Positions 1 to 6,353 of a stretch of 10,649 nucleotides of DNA are shown here, piece after piece; position 1 is the first letter of the stretch; the number at the start of each line of letters is the position of its first letter. Source of the stretch: Bacteroidia bacterium (GTDB taxonomy: Bacteria > Bacteroidota > Bacteroidia > Bacteroidales > GCA-2748055); NCBI GenBank assembly GCA_004525825.1, contig SPBY01000058.1, positions 1 through 10,649 of the forward strand. The letters run 5' to 3'. The notes under the pieces were generated by a model, which was given only the letters and a program-made list of their open reading frames with translations, was not told the origin of the DNA and did not search any database. Made by a program: the position numbers and the translations under genes.

Positions 1-197
1 GGATGGACAAATGGATCGAGACCTTCCGTGCTGCAAAACCGGCCAAAGGTCACGACCGCGTTCTGATACCCGGTGATATAGAAAGGGGTAACGAGGAACG
101 CATCAGCAAGGAGGGCATCCATGTGATTGAACCCGTTCAGAGAGAGATGAAGGAGATTGCCGAGGAGCTGGGGATCGAATTCAATTATCAAGGATAG
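1..197 (+). CDS. Ldh2-family NAD(P)-dependent oxidoreductase, C-terminal fragment
   Basis: This is the last part of a malate/L-lactate dehydrogenase-type (Ldh2) oxidoreductase whose start lies upstream of the window. About 64 residues are visible. They carry the family's C-terminal signature: a tryptophan helix (MDKWIETFRAAKPAKG), then a loop reading VLIPGD followed by acidic residues, then a 'GIHV' strand and a closing helix ending in EELGIEF. Family members are cytosolic and reduce 2-oxoacids or oxidise 2-hydroxyacids (malate, lactate, ureidoglycolate, sulfolactate). The substrate cannot be told from this end. The first ATG in frame is internal to the protein and is not a start. The stop is TAG, 29 bp before the next small gene on the same strand. 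Confidence 0.85.
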   Translation, partial: MDKWIETFRAAKPAKGHDRVLIPGDIERGNEERISKEGIHVIEPVQREMKEIAEELGIEFNYQG

Positions 198-226
198 AAT
201 CATTTTGGTCAGAAAAGCAAGAGATA

Positions 227-403
227 ATGAAAAAGAAATATATCACGGCAGCGGAATTTGATGCGCAATTTGACGCCGGTGAAAATGTAAGTGCTCACTA
301 CAATCTGGAACAAGCTGTTCGTCCCGGACTCGAACAGCGAAGGGTCAGTGTGGATTTCCCTCTATGGATGGTGCAGCAACTCGACCAGGTGGCTATTAGG
401 TGA
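227..403 (+). pseudogene. Truncated CopG/BrnA-type antitoxin, DNA-binding half missing
   Basis: The ORF gives 58 residues beginning MKKKYITAAEFD and ending MVQQLDQVAIR before TGA. From memory of the family, the region with 'AVRPGLEQRRVSVDFP' followed by 'WMVQQLD' is the N-terminal and first ribbon-helix-helix segment of CopG-like antitoxins that pair with BrnT-type toxins. Intact members continue after this point with a stretch like LGVTRQS and a second helix of about 20 residues. Here that part is absent and the reading frame stops just after the family match ends. The last 8 bp overlap the 3' end of the convergent hepT gene. No BrnT-like toxin gene fits in the 29 bp upstream. I read it as a leftover broken by arrival of the neighbouring block; a functional short protein is possible but unlikely. 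Translation of the ORF is certain, the broken status is inference. Confidence 0.7.
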
Positions 404-743
404 AGGTAGAGAGTAATTCCTCTATTCGAATCTTCAGATTCGGCAATTCAACCTGGATAATATCCCATATGATGATGTGATCGACTATGTAATACTCATG
501 AACGAGTATATTGCGTAAGGCAATGATTTTTGACCACTCAATATCAGGTCCCATTGCTTTTGTTTCATCTGATACCCGGTTGGCTGCCTCTCCAATGATC
601 TCGAGTTGCTTTACCGTTGCAAAAGTCTTTTCCGAAGAAGAAGAGAATTCGTCCAACGATATTCCTTCAACATAAGCTTCTATTGATTGTACAGCGTCAA
701 GAATATGATGCAAACGGGCCTTATCGCTAAGCTGACCTTTCAT
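396..743 (-). CDS. hepT: HepT-like HEPN-domain RNase toxin
   Basis: This 115-residue protein is a HEPN-superfamily toxin (HepT, formerly DUF86). The catalytic RX4HXY motif is intact as R77-NILV-H82-E-Y84, within RNILVHEYY. The family also shows here in the helix reading FATVKQLEIIGEAANRVSD and in the C-terminal WDIIQVELPNLKIRIEELL. HepT proteins cleave RNA. In the characterised Shewanella system the tyrosine of this motif is adenylylated by the partner MntA, which neutralises the toxin. The gene start overlaps the end of mntA by 17 bp, typical of this translationally coupled pair. Its length is normal for the family, so the toxin looks complete and active. Its stop lies inside the 3' end of the truncated antitoxin on the opposite strand. 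Confidence 0.92.
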   Translation of the reverse strand: MKGQLSDKARLHHILDAVQSIEAYVEGISLDEFSSSSEKTFATVKQLEIIGEAANRVSDETKAMGPDIEWSKIIALRNILVHEYYIVDHIIIWDIIQVELPNLKIRIEELLSTFT

Positions 744-1026
744 ATATTAGCTTCTTCTCTTTTTCGATAAAAGGCCTGACATGTCTTGAAACTGCCAGTT
801 CCGACACCAGGTCAACCTCCTTATTTAGCAAAGACGGCAACTCAAGCTGCATTTGAATATATTTAAGCCCTATCCCTTCTGAATAATCCAATTCAACAAG
901 AATATCTATATCACTTCCTACACCTGCATCACCTCTGGCATAAGAGCCGAATAAGTAAGCTTTAAGAACAGGCTTATCCTTGAAGTAGTTGCGAATAATA
1001 GCAATATTTGCATCTGACATTGTCAT
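727..1026 (-). CDS. mntA: MntA-like nucleotidyltransferase antitoxin
   Basis: This minimal nucleotidyltransferase (MNT domain, about 99 residues) partners HepT. With the start chosen here, the active-site motif GSX10DXD is complete: G27-S28, then D39 and D41 (GSYARGDAGVGSDIDI). A third acidic residue is D72 in EVDLVSE. In the characterised system the enzyme transfers AMP from ATP to the tyrosine of HepT. A longer frame beginning with TTG at 1035 exists. I prefer ATG at 1026, or MSDAN at 1020, because the TTG falls inside a good candidate -7 element (1033-1040). The gene lies 30 bp after the XRE regulator on the same strand and overlaps hepT, so it can be read from the upstream operon or from its own promoter. 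Confidence 0.9.
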   Translation of the reverse strand: MTMSDANIAIIRNYFKDKPVLKAYLFGSYARGDAGVGSDIDILVELDYSEGIGLKYIQMQLELPSLLNKEVDLVSELAVSRHVRPFIEKEKKLIYERSA

Positions 1027-1032
1027 AATTAA

Positions 1033-1061
1033 CAAATTTACAACAATTTAATTGTTTCAAA
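1033..1061 (-). promoter_or_regulatory. Candidate mntA-hepT promoter with palindrome in the spacer
   Basis: On the minus strand a TTTG (complement of 1058-1061) is followed after 17 bp by TAAATTTG (complement of 1033-1040). The second element matches the Bacteroidota -7 consensus TAnnTTTG exactly, and the spacing is inside the reported range. The spacer contains a perfect 15-bp palindrome, AACAATTtAATTGTT, at 1042-1056 (7-bp arms around one base). A regulator bound there would sit between the two promoter elements. Transcription would start close to the ATG at 1026 or 1020, giving a very short leader. Confidence 0.55.
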
Positions 1062-1245
1062 ACACAAACACTTCCTCGATCTTCATTCCAAACACCTGGG
1101 CTATGTCGTAAGCCAGTTTCAGAGAAGGATTGTATTTCCCTTTCTCCAGGAAGACAATAGTTTCGCGCCTCACCCCCACCTTCCGGGCCAGGTCCATCTG
1201 GGTAAGTTCATCTCGGGCACGCAACTCCCTGATGCGATTAGTCAT
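1057..1245 (-). CDS. XRE-family helix-turn-helix regulator
   Basis: This 62-residue single-domain DNA-binding protein belongs to the Cro/C1 (XRE) type. The helix-turn-helix spans about residues 14-36: LTQMDLARKVGVRRETIVFLEKGKYNPS. It is followed by the usual LKLAYDIAQVFGMKIEEVF closing helices. Proteins of this length are typically dimeric repressors of their own operon. Its ATG overlaps the end of the upstream membrane-protein gene by 8 bp, so the two are almost certainly co-transcribed and translationally coupled. mntA and hepT follow on the same strand. Its likely operator is the triple repeat at 1660-1713 upstream of the first gene. The 15-bp palindrome at 1042-1056 is a second candidate. 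Neither assignment is proven by sequence. Confidence 0.88.
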   Translation of the reverse strand: MTNRIRELRARDELTQMDLARKVGVRRETIVFLEKGKYNPSLKLAYDIAQVFGMKIEEVFVF

Positions 1246-1636
1246 GGGAGCGTTTGATGTAAGTATGATAGACCCAACTCAGCCCGTACAAAATTGCCAT
1301 CCCCAGGATGCCAGCCCCGATCAGGGTACTCCTTTCTAGTTCAATACGTTCTTCAAAATACATTAATGCGAGCCACATATATATGGAGAGGTAGTAGGAA
1401 GTCGCTGCCCCGCGCTGCAGGATCCGCTTCGACATTTCATCCTCTGCGGGCAAATTTTGTTTCTTAGCGGTCCATCTTTTCACGACAACCAGGACTGCAA
1501 ACACCAGTATAACTACTTGTATACCGATTATGATGGATGAACTACCCTTGAAAGCGCTTTCCGAATTGAACATCCAGAGAAGCATGGTACCCAGCACCAG
1601 GACTGCCAGGACTGCTACAACTATTGCTTTTCTCAT
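1238..1636 (-). CDS. Small four-helix membrane protein, unknown function
   Basis: The 132 residues contain four hydrophobic stretches, at roughly 4-22, 33-53, 77-94 and 103-122. Between helices two and three is a charged cytosolic-type loop (KRWTAKKQNLPAEDEMSKRILQRG). Small multi-pass proteins with this plan (loop with 'DE..K.I...A', then a helix of the type SYYLSIYMWLAL) are often encoded directly upstream of a short XRE regulator in Bacteroidota and Firmicutes and resemble DUF2178-like families. The exact family cannot be fixed from the sequence alone. It is the first gene of the leftward cluster and overlaps the regulator gene by 8 bp. It could be a membrane partner that senses a signal for the regulator, but nothing in the sequence demonstrates that. 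Confidence 0.75.
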   Translation of the reverse strand: MRKAIVVAVLAVLVLGTMLLWMFNSESAFKGSSSIIIGIQVVILVFAVLVVVKRWTAKKQNLPAEDEMSKRILQRGAATSYYLSIYMWLALMYFEERIELERSTLIGAGILGMAILYGLSWVYHTYIKRSHD

Positions 1637-1659
1637 AATTTTACTTTTTTGTTACTTAG

Positions 1660-1713
1660 TTCTAACATAATGTTATGTATTTCTAATACAATGTTAGGTT
1701 ATTCTAACATACA
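1660..1713. promoter_or_regulatory. Triple 21-bp-spaced operator array
   Basis: TTCTAA occurs at 1660, 1681 and 1702, exactly 21 bp apart. The first copy is the left arm of CTAACATAATGTTATG, a near-palindrome. The second is CTAATACAATGTTAG, with five of seven arm positions pairing around a central A. The third is TTCTAACATACA, a left arm without a good right arm. A spacing of two helical turns puts every copy on the same face of the DNA. The array begins 24 bp upstream of the membrane-protein ATG and overlaps a weak candidate minus-strand promoter (TTTG, complement of 1717-1720, 20 bp from TAACATTG, complement of 1689-1696). The likely ligand is the XRE protein encoded in the operon. The remaining 1714-1832 is AT-rich and holds nothing I can name. 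Confidence 0.6.
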
Positions 1714-1832
1714 AAGCAAATTTCTCAAGGAAAAAGTTTTCTTAAATTTGAAAATAGTGATGCGCAAGATTGGTCAAAGCATCCTGGAATATATGTATTA
1801 TCATCGTGTTATAATACCCCTGAAATTCCTTT

Positions 1833-4800
1833 TTAATCCAGCTCCGGAATCCTCCCCGGAGTCCAGGGCGCCTTCAGCTCCTCGAGTTTGCCGTCGATCT
1901 CTGAAATCTTCGCCACAATTCGCTTCAGCTCCTCCTGCAAGGGTGGAAACTCCTCACGAAGAATTTCCAGCTGGTCGGTCTCGGTCTTGGTCAGATCTGA
2001 GGTGGAAGACCAGTGGGTGCGGACCATGACATTCAGCCTGCGGTTCAGAGGCATCTCCATGGGACTTAGCTCTTCCCAGCTGGCCGTGGCCGAGGGCCCT
2101 TCCAGCTTGTAGATGATTTGGCCCAGCTCATCCTGCAAAGCAAGCACATCGATGAGCATGTTGGCTCCGGTTCCCGGGGTCTCCTTCATCACTTTACGGA
2201 AGGTGTTTAGTTTGATCTGCTGTTCACGGGCCATCTGCCGTGTGCCACTCATCACCCTGGAGAGTTCTGACACTTCTGCCTGAAACTCTGCCACTGCTTT
2301 AGGATTCTTCGCAGGAAGAGTGGCCTGTTTCAGCAGTTTGGCCTTGAAGGGAACAGGCTCCACCAACTGGCTTGCCTCACCCCGGGCCACCAGGTACAGC
2401 TCCACGCTGTAGGTTCCAGGCATGGCCAGGGTTCCGCTGGAGGAGGATTCCATTTTTTCACTCTTCTCAGCAACTGCAGAGACCGGACGAGTCGATGAAT
2501 AGCGCAGGTCCCAATTTATCCTGTTCAGCCCCTTGGAAGCTTTGGTGTAGAGTTTTCTGATCCCCTCCCCTGAGGCATCCCGGATGGCAAAAACCAGGTA
2601 GGGAGACTCCTCAGACTCCTCCAGCCTTAGCTGATCCCTCGTGGGCTGGGGAATGGGCTGCTTGTTCTCAAACAGCTCCTTCTCTTTCTCCTGTCGTTCT
2701 GCTTTCAGGGTCTTGGGTACATCCTTCAGGAAATAGGTAAAGGTGGCCCCGAAATCGGGATTCTTTGAGCTGAAGAAGGTGGAACCCTGCCCGTATTTGC
2801 CTCCGCTCTGGATATACATCAAAGCATCGGACACAGGGAAAATATGGGCAGTCTTCTCCATCACTGCCTGGTTAATGGCCAGCTCTCTCAAAGGTGTATA
2901 GTCGTCCAGGATATAGAATCCACGACCAAAGGTGGCCAGCACTAAATCATTCTTATCTTCCTGTATCACCATGTCGCGCACTGCAATGGTTGGAAGTCCG
3001 GAGCTAAACTTGGTCCAGACCCCACCCCCATCAAGGCTGAAATAGAATCCAAATTCTGTACCTACAAACAATAATCCCGGTACTTCCGGATCCTGCTCGA
3101 TGGTATGGACGGTTCCGTTCTCAGGCAGGTTGGCCGAAATATTCACCCAGCTATTTCCTTTATCATAGCTCTTAAGTACATATGGTTTGAAGTCGTCCCG
3201 TTTATGGTTGTCAAAGGTGGCATAGACTACATTGGCATCAAAACGATCGGTCAGCAGGTCGCTCACATAGGTATATTCAGGGACTCCGGGGAATGAGTAA
3301 ACTTTGCTCCAGTTCTTTCCCCCGTTTTCCGTGACGGAGATTACCCCGTCGTCAGTACCGGTATAGAGCAGGTTCTCATCGATCCGGGATTCTGAAATAG
3401 AGACCCCGGTTCCCCAGAGGCTGGTACTTACATCCTTTACCACTGCATCCCAGCTCCAGAACTGGTCCATCACCGGCCAGGTATTGCGATCCACGCCCGA
3501 GCCCAGATCCTCGCTGATCACCTCCCAGGAGTTACCCCGATCGTCGGAACGGAAGACCTTGTTGGCCATCATGTAGATGCGGGTGTGAGAGTGCTGGCTC
3601 ACAATCATAGGAGCGTTCCAGTTCCATTTGTAAGTATCCTCACCTTTACGTGGCCATGGTTTGATGCTGATGCCTTCCCCGCTCAACCTGTCGTAGCGGC
3701 TCACATTCCCATACTGCGACTCACAATAAACGATGTTGTGATCTATTGGATCCACTGCTGCCCAGAAACCATCTCCGCCTTTAATGGCTTCCCAGTCCTC
3801 ATTGCTAACTCCTACAGTACTTTTGTTCATGGAGGGCCCTCCCAGGGTATTGTTGTCCTGGGTGCCCCCGTACACATTGTAGAAAGGTTCTTCGTTGTCC
3901 ACATTTACCCTGTAAAACTGGGTCACCGGAAGATTGGATTTGTAAAGGAAGGTGAGTCCGCCGTCAAAGCTTTCATAGACGCCTCCATCCCCACCGATCA
4001 GGAAATGTTTGGTATCCCTGGGATCGATCCACAGAGCGTGATCATCCACGTGCCGGTTCTCTGTACTGATACTATTCCAGGTCTTGCCACCGTCCACCGT
4101 GACTTTCGAAACGGTCTCCATGGAGTAGACCTTATTAACATCCACCGGATCGCAGTAAATCTCGTTGTAATACTGGCCGCTGGAATGGTAATCGCTCATT
4201 TTTTTCCAGGAAGCTCCACGGTTCTCCGATCTGAAAAATCCTCCCTTTCCTTCCGCTGCTTCCATAATCAGGTAGACCACATTCCGGTCGGCCGGGGAAA
4301 CATCAATTCCCATTCCCCCGATATGCACCTTGGGAAGTCCTTTCATGATGGTGTCCCATCTTTCCCCACCATCCACGGAACGATACACGGCCGATTCGGG
4401 GCCGCCTCCGATCTTGGTGAAAACATGCCGTCTGCGCTGCTCACTGGTGGCATAAATCACCTCGGGATCCACCGGATCCATCACCACGTTATTGACTCCC
4501 GTATTCTCGCTGATCTCCAGCACCTTCTTCCAGTTCTCACCGCCATCAGTGCTTTTATATAGTCCGCGTTCCCCTCCAGGTCCCCAGACCGATCCTTCAG
4601 CTGCCACAAAGACCACATTGGAGTTCCTGGGATCCACCACAATGCCTCCAATCTGACGCGATTCTTTCAGTCCCATGTTCTTCCAGGATTCACCGCCATC
4701 TTCCGATTTATAGACCCCATCGCCGTAGCCCAGGGCCCGCTGATGGTTATTCTCCCCGGTTCCCAGCCAGAGCAGGTTGGGATTGTTAGGGTCCATGGTA

Positions 4801-5135
4801 ATAACACCCGTGGAATAGGATCCGTATTTATCAAATACAGGTTGGAAGGTAGTTCCGTTGTTAACGGTCTTCCAAACATTGCCCGAAGCAATGGCCACAT
4901 ACCATTCGCTCTGCTTATCGGGATTCACCGCGAAGTCGGCCACCCTGCCCGAGGTCAGGGCCGGTCCGATGCTTCTCCATTTCATACCCGATAGGAGTTT
5001 GGAATCGATTCCTTCCACCTTCTCTTTTTCTTGATTTTTTTTCTTTTGGGCACTGGTCTCAACCGGGCTGAAGAGCACGGCCAGAGCAAAAACTAAAGGC
5101 AATAGGGAAAACCCTGTTCTGGAAAGGTGTATCAT
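1833..5135 (-). CDS. Secreted sortilin/VPS10-like BNR-repeat beta-propeller protein
   Basis: This 1100-residue exported protein starts with a signal peptide (about residues 1-29, hydrophobic LLPLVFALAVLF, likely cleavage after TSA-Q). Residues 50-745 carry ten Asp-box/BNR motifs of the S/T-x-D-x-G-x-x-W type, at about 144, 195, 253, 303, 346, 389, 530, 602, 656 and 700, with a degenerate one at 90. This indicates one or two large beta-propellers as in the VPS10/sortilin and 'exo-alpha-sialidase-like' families. Residues 840-930 look like an Ig/FlgD-type beta domain (GLNRINWDLRY). Residues 945-1090 are helical with a charged coiled-coil end, finishing in the family's WTPGRIPEL tail. Large paralogous families exist in Bacteroidota and are often called glycosyl hydrolases, but no catalytic residues can be identified and a binding or scaffold role is as likely. 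There is no recognisable type IX secretion tail, so the protein is probably periplasmic or loosely surface attached. Confidence 0.88.
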   Translation of the reverse strand: MIHLSRTGFSLLPLVFALAVLFSPVETSAQKKKNQEKEKVEGIDSKLLSGMKWRSIGPALTSGRVADFAVNPDKQSEWYVAIASGNVWKTVNNGTTFQPVFDKYGSYSTGVITMDPNNPNLLWLGTGENNHQRALGYGDGVYKSEDGGESWKNMGLKESRQIGGIVVDPRNSNVVFVAAEGSVWGPGGERGLYKSTDGGENWKKVLEISENTGVNNVVMDPVDPEVIYATSEQRRRHVFTKIGGGPESAVYRSVDGGERWDTIMKGLPKVHIGGMGIDVSPADRNVVYLIMEAAEGKGGFFRSENRGASWKKMSDYHSSGQYYNEIYCDPVDVNKVYSMETVSKVTVDGGKTWNSISTENRHVDDHALWIDPRDTKHFLIGGDGGVYESFDGGLTFLYKSNLPVTQFYRVNVDNEEPFYNVYGGTQDNNTLGGPSMNKSTVGVSNEDWEAIKGGDGFWAAVDPIDHNIVYCESQYGNVSRYDRLSGEGISIKPWPRKGEDTYKWNWNAPMIVSQHSHTRIYMMANKVFRSDDRGNSWEVISEDLGSGVDRNTWPVMDQFWSWDAVVKDVSTSLWGTGVSISESRIDENLLYTGTDDGVISVTENGGKNWSKVYSFPGVPEYTYVSDLLTDRFDANVVYATFDNHKRDDFKPYVLKSYDKGNSWVNISANLPENGTVHTIEQDPEVPGLLFVGTEFGFYFSLDGGGVWTKFSSGLPTIAVRDMVIQEDKNDLVLATFGRGFYILDDYTPLRELAINQAVMEKTAHIFPVSDALMYIQSGGKYGQGSTFFSSKNPDFGATFTYFLKDVPKTLKAERQEKEKELFENKQPIPQPTRDQLRLEESEESPYLVFAIRDASGEGIRKLYTKASKGLNRINWDLRYSSTRPVSAVAEKSEKMESSSSGTLAMPGTYSVELYLVARGEASQLVEPVPFKAKLLKQATLPAKNPKAVAEFQAEVSELSRVMSGTRQMAREQQIKLNTFRKVMKETPGTGANMLIDVLALQDELGQIIYKLEGPSATASWEELSPMEMPLNRRLNVMVRTHWSSTSDLTKTETDQLEILREEFPPLQEELKRIVAKISEIDGKLEELKAPWTPGRIPELD

Positions 5136-5200
5136 TATGTGGGGATTAAGTAAAGATTACGAATGGGTGAAAATAATCATTCATCCCGGCATATTATCAC

Positions 5201-5208
5201 TATTTTTG
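5201..5208 (+). promoter_or_regulatory. Candidate -7 element of the nitroreductase gene
   Basis: TATTTTTG matches the Bacteroidota -7 consensus TAnnTTTG and lies 17 bp before the ATG at 5226. No convincing TTTG is found about 19 bp upstream, so this is a half promoter only. If real, it excludes the longer start at 5163. Confidence 0.35.
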
Positions 5209-5225
5209 GCAAAATTTTATGCTTC

Positions 5226-5975
5226 ATGACAGACACCATTCTCAACCACAGGACCATTAGAAAATATAAGTCCGATCCCATACCTTCCCCCATCCTTGAC
5301 TACATCCTGGAAGCCGGAACCAGGGCCTCTACAACCGGCAACATGCAGGTATACTCCATCATCGTGACCACCGAGGAAGAGCTTAAAAACGAGCTTGCTC
5401 CCTGCCACTTCAACCAGCCAATGGTGAAAGAAGCGCCTGTGGTACTAACCTTCTGTGCTGACTTCAACCGCTTCAATCGTTGGTGCCGTCTCAACAAAGC
5501 CGAGCCCGGATACGATAATTTCCTCTCCTTCTTTACCGCAGCCATCGATGCCCTGCTGGTGGCGCAGAATGTATGCGTGGCCGCTGAAGATGCGGGACTG
5601 GGGATCTGTTACCTGGGGACCACCACTTACATGGCCGGGCAGATCATAAAAGTACTCGACCTGCCGAAGGGGGTGGTACCCGTCGCTACGGTGACCGTGG
5701 GATATCCCGACGAAATGCCCGAGCTAAATGACAGGCTTCCTCTTGAAGCGGTGGTGCACCGGGAGAAATATCACGATTACTCCGATTCAGATATTCACAG
5801 CCATTATCAGGCGAAGCAATTGATGGCAACTTATCAAGAGTTTATCAAAGAAAACAAGAAAGAAACCCTGGCTCAGGTATTTACAGATGTTCGCTACAAA
5901 AAGGATGATAATGTGTTGTTTTCCAAGTCTTTACTAGAGATATTGGAAAAACAGGGCTTTATGGTTCATCCTTAA
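5226..5975 (+). CDS. FMN-dependent nitroreductase (NfsA/FRP-type oxidoreductase)
   Basis: This 249-residue flavoprotein is of the nitroreductase superfamily, predicted cytosolic. The N-terminal HRTIRKY (residues 8-14) is the FMN phosphate-binding segment. ASTTGNMQVYS (34-44) carries the usual S/N/Q flavin contacts. AAEDAGLGICYLG (119-131) and VTVGYPDE (157-163) are the central helix-turn and C-terminal flavin loop. Length and layout fit the NfsA/FRP group, which uses NAD(P)H to reduce nitroaromatics, quinones or flavins; the physiological substrate is unknown. An upstream in-frame ATG at 5163 would add 21 residues (MGENNHSSRH...) that do not belong to the family, so I use 5226. The gene is divergent from the secreted propeller gene across about 90 bp. 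Annotated relatives vary widely in substrate. Confidence 0.9.
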   Translation: MTDTILNHRTIRKYKSDPIPSPILDYILEAGTRASTTGNMQVYSIIVTTEEELKNELAPCHFNQPMVKEAPVVLTFCADFNRFNRWCRLNKAEPGYDNFLSFFTAAIDALLVAQNVCVAAEDAGLGICYLGTTTYMAGQIIKVLDLPKGVVPVATVTVGYPDEMPELNDRLPLEAVVHREKYHDYSDSDIHSHYQAKQLMATYQEFIKENKKETLAQVFTDVRYKKDDNVLFSKSLLEILEKQGFMVHP

Positions 5976-6039
5976 AAACAGAAAGTTCATGTAACCTTTT
6001 GCCTTCCAAGGATGTTTAAGTGGATAGGTGTGCAATTTT

Positions 6040-6066
6040 TTTGTAATAAGATAAGTTCTATATTTG
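6040..6066 (+). promoter_or_regulatory. Promoter of the small lipoprotein gene
   Basis: TATATTTG at 6059-6066 is an exact match to the Bacteroidota -7 consensus. A TTTG at 6040-6043, the end of a run of seven T, lies 15 bp upstream, slightly shorter than the usual 17-23. The expected start site is near 6072, giving a leader of about 27 nt before the ATG at 6099. Confidence 0.6.
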
Positions 6067-6098
6067 TAACACACCATTAGGATTTAAACCGGTTTGAC

Positions 6099-6224
6099 AT
6101 GAAAAGAGCAGTGATCATTTTAGCAGTTGTGTTTGCAGTAGGTATTCTGATGAGTTCGTGCAATAAGCATGTTTGCCCTGCTTACAGCCAGGCTGATACT
6201 GAACAAACAGAACCGACCACGTAG
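6099..6224 (+). CDS. Small lipoprotein, 41 residues, CNKHVCPAYS type
   Basis: The reading frame is MKRAVIILAVVFAVGILMSSC followed by NKHVCPAYSQAD and an acidic, Thr-rich tail to TAG. Residues 1-20 are a lipoprotein signal peptide (KR, then hydrophobic core, then MSS before the acylated C21). The mature peptide is only 21 residues, with a second cysteine at C26 in a CPAY motif. Very short lipoproteins with a CPAY-like motif right after the lipidated cysteine are frequent in Bacteroidota and have no known function, as far as I recall. The frame is flanked by a TAnnTTTG promoter and a strong intrinsic terminator, so this is a self-contained one-gene transcript. It is too short for many gene callers. 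The mature peptide should be anchored in the outer or inner membrane, facing the periplasm or surface. Confidence 0.75.
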   Translation: MKRAVIILAVVFAVGILMSSCNKHVCPAYSQADTEQTEPTT

Positions 6225-6257
6225 GCTGGCATAAGACTTACCGGCCCTGAATATGTT

Positions 6258-6287
6258 AAGATTTACCTTTGGTAGATCTTTTTTTTT
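6258..6287 (+). terminator. Intrinsic terminator of the small lipoprotein gene
   Basis: AAGATTTACC (6258-6267) pairs with GGTAGATCTT (6271-6280) across a TTT loop: ten base pairs, one of them a G-U wobble. Seven T follow directly (6281-6287). It lies 34 bp after the stop codon. Confidence 0.85.
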
Positions 6288-6353
6288 GCCCTCCCCTAAA
6301 CAATTGCCTCCATTATTTCGTTAATTTGCATGGTGTTTGCGGTTTCAAAAGCA

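Noticed and set aside
401..440. Frameshifted continuation of the truncated antitoxin; inserting one base gives RLKVESNSSIRIF, loosely like the family's RLGVTRQS-IKVW
   Set aside because: The same bases encode a normal HepT C-terminus on the other strand and the match stops after about 13 residues, so chance resemblance is more likely.
1795..1817. GTATTAT/ATAATAC hairpin after the propeller gene, as a terminator
   Set aside because: The stem is only seven A/T-rich pairs with a 9-nt loop and there is no T-run downstream on the minus strand.
1649..2029. 126-codon plus-strand frame across the intergenic region into the propeller gene
   Set aside because: Half of it is antisense to the C-terminal coding region and the rest covers the operator repeats; low-complexity Ser/Pro/Arg translation.
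3585..4562. 325-codon open frame on the plus strand inside the propeller gene
   Set aside because: It is fully antisense to a well-supported gene, its translation shows no family features (His/Ile-rich, irregular), and the Asp-box repeats explain the open frame.
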